Shown piece after piece: positions 42,801 to 55,249 of a stretch of 64,000 nucleotides of DNA (position 1 is the stretch's first letter; each line of letters opens with the position of its first letter). The DNA lies in the NCBI GenBank assembly GCA_036925085.1, contig JAUPFP010000016.1, forward strand, positions 4,344,903 to 4,408,902. Reading direction: 5' to 3'. The position numbers were made by a program, and so were the translations under genes. The notes beneath the pieces are model-generated. The model was not told the origin of the DNA. It made no database searches and saw only the letters and a list, made by a program, of their open reading frames with translations. This stretch comes from Brachycybe producta. Taxonomy: Eukaryota > Arthropoda > Diplopoda > Playtdesmida > Andrognathidae.

Positions 42801-45500
42801 AGCCTCGTAAACAAGTTGCCGTTTTTTTGTTCGTGGCTGTTGCGCGAGCGCGTTGAGAATGTGTGCGTGTCTGTGTCTGTATGAGTTTGGTGTGAATGTG
42901 ATGCGAAAGTTGTTGCTGCTGCGTATGTCGTTCTCATTCATCAAGTTCTGCTCTTTAACAAAAAAAGTTAACACACTTCCGGTCATTCTACTATTAATTA
43001 CTAAGGTGAAAAAATGGGGTTTTCAATCAAAAAGGCTAAAATCTAAGAGATTTTTTTTTCTGAGAGAAAAACTAGCCTCCTCAACCGTTTTTTGATTGGG
43101 AATAAAAAAAAACATACATTTTTTCGCCTTAACTATTACTACGATTCCTACGCCGCTTTAATCGGTTTTTCGGCGGGAGGTTTAAAAGAGAAACTGATTC
43201 GGATAGAAGAAACGATGGAGAAAATGGAAATATTCTCGAAGTAGTCGTTGACTCTCTTGATATTTCGATTTCCATCTTGTCTCTCGTTTGCTTTCTCTTA
43301 ATCGAAGACGGTATTTTTGTTTTTTCTTCTACTGTCTTCACCTGTCCTTTCTTTCTCTCGTATCTCTTTTCCATCTTCTTATTTCAGTTTACAAATCAAA
43401 CCCGAAGGGTCTCTTTTAATTTTAAGAGATCGAGGTTCGTTATAACGGCGAGATCTCGAGACTGATAACGACTCAAAGAGTAAGGGGTTTAAATTAAACA
43501 TCTTTCGGAGTTTTTTGTCGCTCCATAAGATGAAGTGATTTATCTTCCCGGTTCTTATTCTTCTTCGTTTGCTTTTTGTGTAAAAAAAAGCCGTTTGTGA
43601 TCATGGCCAAGGACAAGTCACGTGACGAATTATAAATATATAACGGAGAACGACTGAAATCTTAATCGATTGGCAGTTTTCGTCTCTCGGTTGCCAAATT
43701 TGTAAAATAAAAATAATTAAATGAATTGAAATAGTTTTTACGCTTATTATTGTAATGATTATAATTGTAAATCGTTTAAGACAAGCCACATTTATTGGGT
43801 TTGCCGTCTCTTTGAAGTTAAAAAAGTGCCTTGTTTTGGTTACGATCCGAATGGGCGTTTCATTCGTTAGTTCTTTTTTGGTCGCTTTTTGTTTTGGTTT
43901 CACGTTTTGAACCGTTTACGAAGTCACGAATGTTGGATTTTTTTTTTAAAAGCATTCATGACTCGAGTTTTTTTTACGTCTTCAAAATTTTTACAATACA
44001 ACTTTTTTTATTAACCAACATTTCTTGTCTAATTATTAAGGCAACTAAGAAAAATGCGTTTTTTCAGTAAGCAAACCTAGTTATTGGCTTTAGTTCTGAT
44101 TCGAGTAAGAGTATTTTTAGATGGTAATTTGACTTCTCTAGTCTGTAACTCAGGTTCTTTGACTGAAACGTGTTTTTCTTTGGTTTCTTTACTTATTAAC
44201 ATTTATCAGCTGTTTAACTGTTAAAATTATTTTGGCCGTTTTTTTCGTGTTGCCTTTTTTTCTTAGGTTACTCAAATTTTTTTATTAACCCCGAAAGATG
44301 GAGAGTCCCGTTTAGGGCCGAAGTTCGAGGGGGTTTTTTTTCCCCGTTTCTTCTGTCAATTATGAAATTTGACCTCGGGAGTTACATAAAATATAGTTTT
44401 TCCCCCCAACTTAAAACTGTTAAATTAAATCATTTTTATTTTAAATATATAAAAGATGATTTGAAATAACAAAGCTGCCTACGAACAATGTGATAAATTT
44501 AGAATTATATAAATATTTCAAACTTTTGTGATTTTTGTTTGGGGTTCTTTTTGGATCTTAGTTGGAGGGGGAGAGTTTTTTTGGGGGGAAGTTAGGAGGG
44601 ATAATAGAAAAATCGAATTTAAATGAAATTTAATTATTTCTTACTCCATTTCTGTAAGATTGATTTTTTTATTACCTGTAATGTGTTATTTTTTAACCAA
44701 TGGGGGTTCTTCGAAACCTTGTTTGCTATGCAAAAAAGGTTTTGCCAAAAAAAAACACTTGGATGTACTGGTTCTGTTTATGCCTCCTTTTTTATTACGA
44801 AAACACCTTTTCTCCTCCTCACCAACTAAGAAATTTCATTGAAAAACGCTTTTTTTTGATGATTGTCCTCCGAATCTCCCTACCATTTTCATGTATGAAT
44901 GTTATTGTGTGAAAGTTACTAAAAAAAAAATACTTTTTAACGTTTTTTTCCTTGGTCCCTTAATAATCCCATTCCTCCTCCTCCTCTCTCTTCTTATTTC
45001 TCGGACCTTCTTTTATCTCTTAACCTTTTTACGTGAATATTTTTGTTGCTAATTTTTTCTTCTTCTGCGTAACTATCTTTAAATATGTCAACTAAAACTT
45101 TTTAATTTGTTTTCTACCGAAAAACTCAAGAATAGTTAATATTTTTTTTCTTTTTTTTTTCGTTTTTGCAATTCGAAATTTATTTGCCTTCTCTTTTTTT
45201 TTTTGCCGTATTTCTTCCGCTGAACAAAGAAAAATTAACGAAAAATGCACAAATAAATTGTTCTTCCCTGTAGTATACATGCTTTTTGTTGGCCTGGTTT
45301 TCTCGCAGGTAAAACGTGTTCTGTTTAAAGATGAGCATCTCAGAAACTAAAAACTACACATTTTTAATTTTTACGTAATTTTACAAACTCTTAATTTATT
45401 TTATTTTACAAAAATTGAAACTCTGATAAAAAAAATAACCAAGATTTTTTTTTAAGAAAAGGCGATTTCGGCATCTTCGTGAAACGTTTATTTAGCTGGT
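42801..45500. other. Pyrimidine-rich intergenic DNA, no gene recognised
   Basis: The region is notably unlike the repeat-filled parts: long T/C-rich runs (about 43270-43390 and 44940-45200), few family A or B words, and a short GC-richer patch at 43130-43470. Frames in both directions are short and low-complexity. It could hold 5' regulatory or untranslated sequence of the gene starting at 49562, but nothing shows this. Confidence 0.35.
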
Positions 45501-45519
45501 TTTAAATTGAAATTTGTCT

Positions 45520-45730
45520 TTCAGGAGAAAAATTAATAGAAACTTGAAAGTGCTTTTGAACACTAGTCATTGAACTCATGTCAATGTTTTTTTAAATAAG
45601 TTTTTTATGTTAGTTTGAAAATGACCCGATTTGAAACAGACATTTTTTTATTTCTAACACTTTCAATTTCTTCTTAGCTTCTGAAATGCAGAATAACCAG
45701 AGTTACCAAATCAGCTGTTCATAAAACATC
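45520..45730. mobile_element. Family A copy ending at a TTAA insertion site
   Basis: GTCTTTCAGGAG, AATAGAAACTTGAAAGTGC, TTTCTAACACTTTCAATTTC, GAAATGCAGAATAACCAGAG and ATCAGCTGTTCATAAAACAT are all family words. The copy is cut exactly at CATC/TTAA, where the element at 45735 starts. Confidence 0.65.
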
Positions 45731-45734
45731 TTAA

Positions 45735-46039
45735 CCGCGTCCAGACTTAGAACAGAACAACGAACCAAACACTGTTCACGAACAGTGGAGACTGTTTTCC
45801 GAACATTCCTCTCAACAAAATTTGTTTGTTGTTCAGTTCGGCCCTGATAAACCAATTGTCCGGTTTTTGACCGTCGCATCAATGGATGTTCATGTTCGGA
45901 CCAGGAGTAGTTTGGACGTCTCGGCGAACATTTCCCGAACATCCATTATGAAGTTACCGACTGGGAACATACATGCTCTGTTCAAGTTTAGACATTTCCG
46001 ACCACAACGAACATGTTCTGTTGTAGTCTGGACCCGGCT
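45735..46039. mobile_element. TTAA-flanked foldback element (family M)
   Basis: TTAA lies at 45731-45734 and 46040-46043. The ends CCGCGTCCAGACTTAGAACA and, inverted, AAGCCGGGTCCAGACTACAA are followed by AACAGAACA on the left and CAGAACA on the right. Internal arms are rich in CGAACA/TGTTCG. At 305 bp with no coding capacity, it has the TTAA signature of piggyBac-type insertion. Confidence 0.8.
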
Positions 46040-46043
46040 TTAA

Positions 46044-49000
46044 TTAGAGACAAAACTCATTATGACTAGACAACTTTTAAGTAACACAATTTAAGATGCC
46101 CATTGCCAGAATTGACAATTCGTCTTTTCTGTGAGAATTGCTGTTTTAAGCTTAAGCAAAACAACTTTTTTAATCATTTTCAAAATTGAACAACTTCATT
46201 TCTGTGTTTCAGTTTTTGTACTAATTAGTTTTTTGGTTTGTTGCTAGTAACAATCTTAAATTTTAATAAAATAATGTGAAGCTTTAAATGGTTTAATATA
46301 TGATGTATGACGCGTTTTCTTGCACCAACAAATAATTATATGCGAGTCAAATAGAGGAGACTTAAAAATATTTCATTACAGTCGTTCTCTGTAATTAGTT
46401 GCGGAAACTTCATAACGGTAATCTTACGGCCACTTTATTTCCTTCTTATTATGGCTTGCATTCAATCAAGAGATTGCTTTGTCATTGTGTGGTGGCTAGA
46501 AGTAGTGGTGGTGTAATTACTAATTACCAATTCAAAATGGTTGTAAGCTCACAAAAAAGTTCAATCTGAAGTTTGCAAATTCTGTACACCACAGGGTGTC
46601 TCCTCACACCTTAGAGCTATTTGTAAAGTAATTCAATTCAGTTGAAATAACTCAAACTTGCAAATGATATACAAATTGTTACCTTTTGAAAGTTTAACTA
46701 GAACTGGTATGAGTTGAAAATCTACTTCAAAGCAAAATAAATAAATTGCATTTTACTTAAAAATATAATTTGTTTTATAAAGTAATGTTGCACATGATAT
46801 ATTCTAAAAGTAAATTTTAGGGTTATGAAGTGAATGAAGATTTTCCTGAACAACATTGAGAAAAGGTTTAGAAACTAGAATGTTTGGTGAATATACATAC
46901 ATGTATATAAAAGAAAATAAGCTGTTCAAAGATACCAGCTACTTAGTTTACTACTAGCCTCTATGTACACCCCTTTCGCGTTATTGCGAGCAGAAGTAAA
47001 CTATTCGGGAGTGGATGCCAGTTTCGAAATTTTTTTTTATAGCAAAGTCACTATTCTAGTTTGCAGTTTGATTGAAAAAGTTTTGTTTACTTTGCAGAGG
47101 CAGGATGCATTTTCATTGTCCTAAACTATATATATACAAGAATCGTTCAAATATAAACCAGAATTCATTTTAAAAGATGTATTAACATAAAAATGGAAAA
47201 GTTGTACATTTTATTTTTTAATGTAATCTTCGTTGAATCCAACACACTGGGTCATGAAAATACTCTTAAGTGATTGAGCTACCCTTTCTAGTTCCTAAAT
47301 ATATTTCAATTAATCTTTCGTTTGTTGTGTAATTTAGCTTTTAAAGTGAGGTGGACGGTTTTGTGGGTGAAAATAAATTTTGATGGGGTGTAAAAAATGT
47401 ACTGAATCAAAGTTTATTTTCACACCCATTCCCCCTCCCCCCCCCCCCAAATTAACTTTTAACGATTTTCTTGAAAAGAAATTATTACCAAAATTTCTTT
47501 GGAGAGTTCAAGTGTTAAATTTTTTTGTTGAAGTTGGTCCTTTGAATTGCTTATTTTTGTTTAATGTATTAGAATGCCTGATCCACATGAAGGTGACAAA
47601 AGTGCAACATGATTTCGAGACAAGAACACAACAACAATGCCAAAAAAAAGTAGTTCGAGAGACAGAGTTGAAAAAATGTTGTGTAATACCGAGACGAAAC
47701 AAAAATCTTTTGATCTTTACCGACCTGAGCCAAGACATGGAATAGTTTGTGAAAATGCAGACAAAACAAAAATTGCAGAAATGTTTTAGAATTGTCGCCA
47801 ATTTGTCTCGAAACATTGTTTGTGTTTTGTCACCTTAATATGGATCGGGCATAATAATATTTCAAATTTTGCCACGCCATCCGGGAGGATGTAAACAAAA
47901 TAAATATCTATTCAGCCTCCTTAATGATAATACTGAAAGTAGAGCTTTATAGTTTTATGTTTTACTAAGTTCAACCAAATAAAAGTTAGCTGAATGTTTT
48001 TGACCGAAAAACTCTTCCAGGCTTTTTTTTGGGGTATCTTCTGCTTATCTATTTTTTTTTGGTTCCGAAAAGGTTTTTTTATTGGTTGCATTTAACTAAA
48101 GGTAAGTTAAAGACGGGTTGCCTCTATGATGATGTGCATTCACACGTGAAACATTTTAATGAATGAAGACGTTGAGTTTTTTTCTTGTAATGTTGAGTGA
48201 GAACATCGGTGGGTCATTGGATTCTTGAAATTTACCATTATATTAATCAATGTGAACTACTGAGGTGACGATTTTTCAGTTGTTTGCATTTACGTAAAAG
48301 GTTAAAAGGTATATAGGCAAAAGAATGTTTCAAGTGCTGTTAAGTCATTCATTAAGTATAATTTGATTAAGACAGATAACAACATGTATTTACGTGGATA
48401 AAGTGTAGAAAAACGATGTTTTTTTAACTTCAAAAGCACAGTTAAGAAAAATTTCAAAATTAGTTAGAAACTAGAATATTAGGTGAATTGCTAAAAAAAA
48501 AGTATTTTCGTGGCCCGATATCTTTATAAATGAAATTTTTTCGTACAAGTTTGATTTCAATTTTGTATTAATTTATTATTTTTATAGATATTGTAATCAA
48601 ATACATTTAGCAATTACTCTTTGTTATTCTAGTTTTTTAAATAATTTCGCATTTTAAAAAAATATTTTTGTCAATTTAAGCTTATTTTATCTTTAATTTC
48701 AATGTGCATAAATTTTAATCACAAAATCTTAATGTGAAATTTTCAGGAAATTCATTTCTAATTTTAAGTGAAATTTTTTTTTTAAAAAAAGTGACAAAAT
48801 ATAATAAGAAATGAAAAAAAAAATGTTAGAAAGATGTGATTTATTTCAAATTACTTTAAATCACTGCCAACCTTAATAATATTTATTTTAAAATACTAAT
48901 AATTAAAACCTTTAGTTTTTTAATAATTATAATTTTAATAGTATTTTGTAATATTTAAAAAAAAATATTTTAAACTATGAGATAATTTAGATATTTCGAT

Positions 49001-49536
49001 GTAAATTAACAAAAATAAAGAAGAGAAAAAATGTTAAAAATTTATTTATGCAAATTATTTGTTAGTCATGTGACAGTTTGCAAAAAGAATGGGCGGGTAA
49101 TAAGTAACGTCTGAAGTTACTTTATAGCACATTTTTGGTTGTAAACTTTTGTAATATATGAAACATAACGTCTCATTGTTCTCATAATATAGTTTACTCT
49201 TTTATCTTAACGAATTCTTTAATTCTTTAGCTCGTTTTTTTTAAAAAAATCTAAATAACAATTTCACGTTCACGATTTAGTGAACATAAAATTTTGCGCA
49301 AAAATCTTTTGTTTTGTTTCTCGATATTTTTTCGAACTTTTGTTGCATTTCGGATGAGTAGATTCAAATTACAAGCTTATTGACACAAATAGTTTTTTTT
49401 TCTTGTATATATAAAAAATGTGCTTCAGAAAATTTCAGATAGAGAAAACAGAAGTTTCTTTTGTTTTAATATTAGAAGTTGAAATTTTTCTTAAGTGATC
49501 CATTTGTGTTATTTTTATTTTTTTTAAACAAAAATC
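46044..49536. other. Intergenic DNA with diverged repeats
   Basis: Family A fragments are seen at about 46850-47000 and 47240-47335. A short inverted repeat GGGTGAAAATAAATTTTGA / TCAAAGTTTATTTTCACACC lies at 47366-47427. A partial inverted family H copy is at about 47600-47830. The family B end AAATAAATATCTATTCAGCC is at 47899. The rest (48300-49500) is AT-rich with no recognised feature. Confidence 0.5.
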
Positions 49537-49561
49537 CAATGAGAAGTCGGACAAAACAAAA

Positions 49562-49813
49562 ATGAAACTAAAGGATATTTATGGCAATTCGAGTCGTTTT
49601 CTACGAGAACATTTTCCATTGATAAGACATCATTATGAGAAACCATCAACTAAAATTGAAGGTATTCCGTCACCGTCTTTGGACCCTCTTAGTGTTGGGA
49701 CATCAGCAGCATCATCATCGTCATCATCAGCGGCATCAACTCAGGAAGAAATTTCGTCAAATCGGAATCATGGAGAAATGCAACAACCTTTTAAGAGACA
49801 ATTTCTTTCTCAG
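49562..49813 (+). CDS. First coding exon of an unrecognised gene
   Basis: ATG at 49562 in a good AAAAATGA context opens 84 codons ending in a strong donor, CTCAG/GTAAGAA, phase 0. The peptide starts MKLKDIYGNSSRFLREHFPL, is basic and aromatic for about 35 residues, then becomes Ser/Ala-rich (a TCATCA-type codon run encodes SSSSSS) and ends PFKRQFLSQ. Codon use is mixed, unlike the AT-rich surroundings. No domain is recognised and I assign no function. A short upstream frame (49537-49563) ends with TGA overlapping this ATG as ATGA. Later exons were not identified in the following 14 kb, so a long first intron is likely. The alternative is a chance open stretch. Confidence 0.55.
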
Positions 49814-49867
49814 GTAAGAAACCAACATTATTATAATTGAATTAGAAAGAATTTGCTAAAAGGGTGA

Positions 49868-49985
49868 AGCTGAATAAGCGCCGGATTTTTAAGCACCAAA
49901 TTTTTAAGCGCCAAATTGAACAAATGCCAAACTAAATAAGCGCCAAATTGAACAAACGCTAAACTTGAACCAACGTCATACCAAA
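49868..49985. repeat. 16-bp alternating repeat block, inverted relative to 9310-9450
   Basis: GAATAAGCGCCGGATT, TTTAAGCGCCAAATT, GAACAAATGCCAAACT, AAATAAGCGCCAAATT, GAACAAACGCTAAACT follow each other with a period near 16. It lies 55 bases inside the intron after the 49562 exon. Confidence 0.7.
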
Positions 49986-49989
49986 TAAT

Positions 49990-51880
49990 AGCCAAAAATT
50001 TGGCTTTGGTTTAATTTGGCTCGTATTCGGTCGTCTCACTGACTAACTTTAAGAAACAGTTGAAAATGTTTTAGAAACTAGGAGAGTAACTGAATCACTA
50101 TTTTTATTTAAAAAACCGATGAAGCTGTTTTAATTGCAATGTAATTGGCATAAAACAAAATTTCTTTCTTACATATTTGACATTATTTGTGAAACCTTAA
50201 TTTACATAAAACACAATTCCTAAAAACAATTTGCACATTTTTTCGAATTTTTATTTGCCATAGCTTTGGTTGGCCTTTAGTCATTATGCATATTGGTTCT
50301 TTTAGCCTTAAAAATTATAATAAATCTTTTCCTTTCATTCGTTCTGACATTTCTAATGTAGAATTGTCAACCTAGATTTACTGCTATAATGTTTTAAATC
50401 TCTGGTTGAATGAAGAAAATTAATGTTGTTTGCAAATAAATAACCTTAAATTATGATAATTATGCCCAATGAAGCAAAATATGAACTTTTTTTTTCATTT
50501 TACTAAAAACAATTGAAGAAAGATAATTTTTAACAAATCAGGGTGACAGTCATTTAAATCACTCATATCTAGTATTTTTGAGTGATTTTTATAAAGTTTA
50601 ATTTTGTTTTTGTTAATTTAAAAAGGAATTCTTTATAATTGCATATAGGTTTTTTTTACACGTATTTCCACTTTATTTGTAAGTAATAAATTAAAATTTA
50701 TATAGCTTTTATTAAAATTATTGACAATAAATTAAAAGTAGTGAAAATGTAAAATTAAATAAAAATTAATTTTAAAAAAAAATACGATTTCAATACATTT
50801 TAAGGAAGAAAAAACGTGTTATACAGGTATACATAGGCCTAACGTATTGAAATATGCAAATCTAAGCAACTATCGAGCATATTTGCATAATTTAAAATGA
50901 ATGCTTGTTTAGTAATTTTAAAAAATTTCAACTTAAAAATTCATTTTGTGAAGAAAAATTCTTTTTTTTTTAAATAAAAACTTCCCAAAAAAAAAAAAAA
51001 TGGGGACGTCAGGTACAAAAGGTTAGTTTAAAAGAATTGTTTTGAAGGCCAGTCATAAAACTTATTTGAATAAATAAGAAAATTGCTGGTTTGTATTTAA
51101 AGAATCTCAATGAATTGTTAATAAGCTTTTAATAGCTTAAGTTAACCTTCAGTTATAATTTTTTACAAAATATAAGGATTTTCTTTTTTGCTTTTTTAAA
51201 CAAAAAGTGTTTCTTATAAACAAATTTCTTTATAACTCTTATGACAAATAAAATTGCAGCTTTTATTTTTTAACAAACATTTGTTTATAACAATTTAATT
51301 TCTTCATAATTAGCTACTTGTTTAACTTTTAAATAAATGGTTATTTCCTCATTCCATCATCTATTCTTAATTTTTTAACAAGATCTCACCATTTTCATGA
51401 ATGAATGAATGAATGGAAAATCTCTTTTTTAAAATAATAATAATTGCGTGTAAACTGTTTTGATGTGTTTTTCTTAACGGAGTTTGATACCATTTTTTTA
51501 ATTACAATTTGATATTTATACTCTTGAGATCGAAAACAATTGAAGTTCATTGCTTCATTTGTTAACTAGGTTAAAATGGTTTTATATATATAATGATTGA
51601 GATTCTATCTAATGCATTTTTGGAAATCAATGAAATTCAGTTAAAATGTATATACACTATACAGTACATTGTTATTTGGTTCTTTTATAATTATCTAGTC
51701 TAAATTTGATAAGTTAAATGCATTTAAATAATAAAACGTGTTCTAAGGAATCCCGGATATATAGGCCTATATAAGATAAATTATAAAAAAAGTCGCCCAG
51801 CTAAATCATTTAAAACTAAAATATCTCAGAAACTATAAATGTCATACATTTAAAACTTCAATTTTATTGTTATTCCTTGT
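49990..51880. other. AT-rich intron or intergenic DNA, little recognised
   Basis: A family A left-half fragment (GTTTTAGAAACTAGGAGAGT) is at 50070-50100, and an (ATGA)n run at 51398-51416. I saw no open frame with gene-like codon use and no RNA gene. Confidence 0.4.
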
Positions 51881-51899
51881 CTGCACTTGAGCTACAGTA

Positions 51900-52503
51900 A
51901 TACCTTGTACACACATGAGTTAAATGAATTCAAATTAAATGTGTTTAGGTGAATTATACGGAGTCTAGTTAAGGACATGAACCAAATAAAAATTGATTTT
52001 ATTATTAATATTTAAAATTGAAATACTAAATCAATATTTTGTCAATAGTTTATATTATTATATTTAAGTATTAACTCAATATTTTCAGATTATTAACTGA
52101 ATAAATTGAATTCGACCTATTGTTTGTCCTTCACAGGGCTCTGTAGAACACGTTTATTATTTAAATGCATTGAAATTATCAGGTGTGTACTAGGTATAAT
52201 TGTATTCGAGTTAAATGTGTTTAGTTTAATTGTAATACCTAGTACACACCTGATAATTTAAATGCATTTAATGCAAAATGCAAATAATGTTCAATTTATT
52301 CAGTTAATAATCTGAAAATATTGAGATTAGTACTTAAATATAATATTATAAACTATTGACAAAATATTGATTTAGTATTTCAATTTAAAATATTAATAAT
52401 AAAATCAATTTTTATTTGGTTCATATCCGTATTGGTCCATACCGTATAATTCACCTAAACACATTTAATTTGAATTCATTTAACTTATGTGTGTACAAGG
52501 TAT
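51900..52503. mobile_element. Two copies of one element (family I) in head-to-head inverted order
   Basis: Copy 1 starts ATACCTTGTACACACATGAG, carries GTGTTTAGGTGAATTATACG, and ends TTATCAGGTGTGTACTAGGT at about 52196. Copy 2 (about 52243-52503) is the inverted version, ending TTAACTTATGTGTGTACAAG. About 45 bp separate them. A third full-length-like copy with a deletion lies at about 62512-62695, and a fourth follows directly at 52504. Arm-to-arm identity is high. Confidence 0.7.
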
Positions 52504-53095
52504 AAGGAGTCCAGTTAAGGACATGAACAAGACACGAGCTCGTAAAATTGATATTATTTAATATCTGAACAGATTGAAATACTAAATCCATATTTTGTTA
52601 TGGCGAGTGCAGATGACAGACAATGTCGGTCAGAATGAACAGTATGGCTTTTTACGGAGCAACGCACACGGCAGACTAAATAGACAGACAAAAAAGATGG
52701 GGCATTTATCATTTTTCCCCACCGACTCCGATTGTCGGCGGTGTGATGGAGAACCTGTACACGACGGTGGATGCACACACCAACTACTAATTAGTCGGGT
52801 GGTTTATAGTGTTTACATATGTTCTGGACAGGTGTGCGCACATGATGGCAGGCAGCCACACACAAGTGCAACCACCGACAAACTGACGGTCTTGTGCACT
52901 GACCTTACTACAATCTAGTCCGTCAACGACTGCCTATCATCTGCACTCGCCCGTCCCAACAAGCATTTAAATAATAACTCGATCATTATATACAGATATT
53001 AAATGAATAAATTTAATTTTTACATGTTGTTTGTTTGTCCTTAACAGGGCTCTGTAGAACATGTTTAAGCTTTAAATGCATTTAACTCTAATTAT
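52504..53095. mobile_element. Further family I copy split by a nested GC-rich palindromic element
   Basis: AGGAGTCCAGTTAAGGACAT and GAAATACTAAATCCATATTT on the left, and CAGGGCTCTGTAGAACATGT and AAATGCATTTAACTC on the right, match copy 1 of family I. The intervening 350 bp (52602-52951) are a different element. Confidence 0.6.
52602..52951. mobile_element. 350-bp element with GGCGAGTGCAGATGA ends
   Basis: Perfect 15-bp inverted ends GGCGAGTGCAGATGA / TCATCTGCACTCGCC, extended by diverged matches (CAGACAATG, GTCGTTGACGGAC). The inside is GC-richer than anything nearby (CCGACTCCGATTGTCGGCGG). Its frames are short and I do not call a gene. No target duplication is obvious. It stands out by base composition as a likely recent arrival. 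Confidence 0.75.
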
Positions 53096-53103
53096 AGATA
53101 AAA

Positions 53104-53222
53104 CAGGGTTTCCACATTGGCGCAGATTGACTGGCAATAAAAGTACATAAGAGATGTATTTTTGGCGCCATTCAACTGGCCTACTCCTGGCGCCAATAAA
53201 TTATTGCATTTGGAAAACCCTG
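53104..53222. mobile_element. 119-bp hAT-like mini element
   Basis: Ends CAGGGTTTCCACATTGGCGC and, inverted, CAGGGTTTTCCAAATGCAAT share CAGGGTTT(T)CC, and both arms contain TTGGCGCC. CAGGG starts are common among hAT elements. The flanking 8-mers (AGATAAAA and CTTTAGGT) do not match, so the class is tentative. Confidence 0.55.
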
Positions 53223-55080
53223 CTTTAGGTATAATTAGCAACATACAAAATTGTAGTTTTGCGAGAAATAAAACGAATTTATTAAGGAATTATAAAAGTT
53301 AAGTTTTAAAAAAAAACTGTATTTTTTTACTGAGGGAATTTCTTTTAAACCTTTTTTAAAACTCAACAAATTTTGCAATTCTCTTAAAATTACATTATGA
53401 TATGTTGTTAACAACCACTTTTAAGTTTAAAATTAATTCGGCCTTCTAAATAGAATTTCAACATGGAGACAAATCCCTGCCTTTTTTAGTAGTTCCAAAC
53501 AATGGTGTTTTTTCCGGAACTCAAGAGGATTTTCATTTATTCTTGAATTCTGGCCTAACTTTATTGGATTTAGTTAAAAGAAAAAACAATAATTTGCATA
53601 TCATAGACTGAGATGAAATATTGAATTTTTTGAAGTCATACAGTAACCGTAACTATGACTTTAATTAACTCAACCTGGGGCATAAAAATGTATTTGATAT
53701 TAATTACAGTACTTAACCAATAGTCTAAAAAGTAAGAATAATGAAATGTAAAAAGTAAAAGTTTTGTATTTATCTGTAGTAATTGGAGCGATGATTGATT
53801 CATTTCTTTGAAATAATTAATAAATTAACCCCCCCCCCCCTTACCGGTAATTAAAATCTAAACCATGTAGCAAAATGACTAAAAAAATAAACAAGGCTAT
53901 ATATATATATATAACGTATATACTGTATGTATAACAATTTGTTCTACTTTCTAATTTTTATAATCTAATTAATCTGTAGTTATTTGTAAAATATTTTTCC
54001 TTTACACTTGCTGCACATTCTGTTGTTATTCATTGATTTATTGAGCATTGTTATGTAGCATGCTAATAATGGAATGTACAATTAGTGTAGTGGAAACAAA
54101 TATTTAAAAAAAAAACTAAAGACTAAAATTAGATTAGAGACTAGAAGGGTAGCTCAATCACTTCAGAGTATTTTCACGTCGATTTCTTTTAAAGTAAGCT
54201 TTTTGTCAGTTTGAAAATGACCCAACTTTATGGTGAAGTATTTTTTTTTTAATTTTTGTCTATAAAATGTTTTTTATTTTGAAAGCTATCACCAGTTCTA
54301 GTTTAAAAAAAAGCTTTCTAGTTTCTTTAAATAATTTTGTTTCTAATCACAGTTAGAAAATCCGCTAGCTGTTGTTTCGAAAACATTTTAATAAAAAAAA
54401 ACTTATTACAGAAATTAGAAACTTACAGAAAAGAAAAAAATATAAAAACTGGACTAATAAAATAGTTTTTGTAATTTAATTCTTATAAACGAATTATATT
54501 ATTTATTAAAGCTAAAATTGTGATAGTTTTCCTCCTTTTTGTTGATTGAATTAATTATTTGAAGAAGAATAAAAAAAATTGTTAACGAGCCATAAATTTT
54601 ATTTATTGCTCATTATTGTTCCAAATAATTGATTATAAAATTTATAATTGATTATAAAATATCAAAGTGTGGGGTCTATTGACAAATATTTATTCATACT
54701 CCATGTGGGTCTCCCCCCCCCCCTCAATAAGGTGTAAAGACTAAAATTTTGTGGGTTCTATTTTTCTAGGGTCATTGAGCTTAGAACTTATAATTGCAAT
54801 TCTAATTATTTTGTAATCATGAGAATAATGTACACATGAACTATAAGATCACACAAAGTTATAATTAACTATTAATTAGATTTTTTTTATAGTTTGTAAT
54901 CTTTTTAAGATTACTACTTCTTATGGCGTGTGACTGGTTTATAATTACTAGTTTTTATTTCAATCATGAAAAATTTAAAAAAGAACCTAGTTTGACCTGT
55001 GGAGAAACATTATATTCATACGTTACCGTCAATGTGGATAAACAGTCATTCTGCAAACTCAGTAATTAATTTGATAAACC
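53223..55080. other. AT-rich DNA with one family A copy
   Basis: A C-run is at 53830-53839, an (AT)n run at about 53899-53914, and a second C-run at about 54713-54722. A family A copy runs about 54120-54380 (GAGACTAGAAGGGTAGCTCA, AAATGACCCAACTTTA, GCTTTCTAGTTTCTTTAAAT). No gene is visible. Confidence 0.5.
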
Positions 55081-55086
55081 ACTATG

Positions 55087-55245
55087 TTGATAGCAAAACC
55101 ATTATTTTGGTAGCGAAACTGATATTTTGGTAGCGAAACTGCCATCTTGGCAGCAAAACCGCCATCTTGGTAGCAAACCCGCCATTTTGGCAGCTACATC
55201 ACTATCATGGTAGCAAAACAGCTAGCTATTTTGGTAGCTAAACCA
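55087..55245. repeat. ~20-bp minisatellite, about 8 diverged copies
   Basis: The unit CCATTTTGGTAGCAAAACCG varies as CATTATTTTGGTAGCGAAAC, CGCCATCTTGGTAGCAAACC and CACTATCATGGTAGCAAAAC. Period is 20-21 bp with indels. No frame spans it. Confidence 0.85.
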
Positions 55246-55249
55246 TAGT

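Noticed and set aside
43134-43243. Short frame DSYAALIGFSAGGLKEKLIR ending in a stop
   Set aside because: It looks coding-like, but there is no splice acceptor before it and no start, and the pyrimidine-rich surroundings favour chance.
52595-52918. 107-codon frame in the GC-rich guest element
   Set aside because: It fills most of a 350-bp inverted-repeat element, has no transposase motif, and overlaps another frame on the opposite strand.
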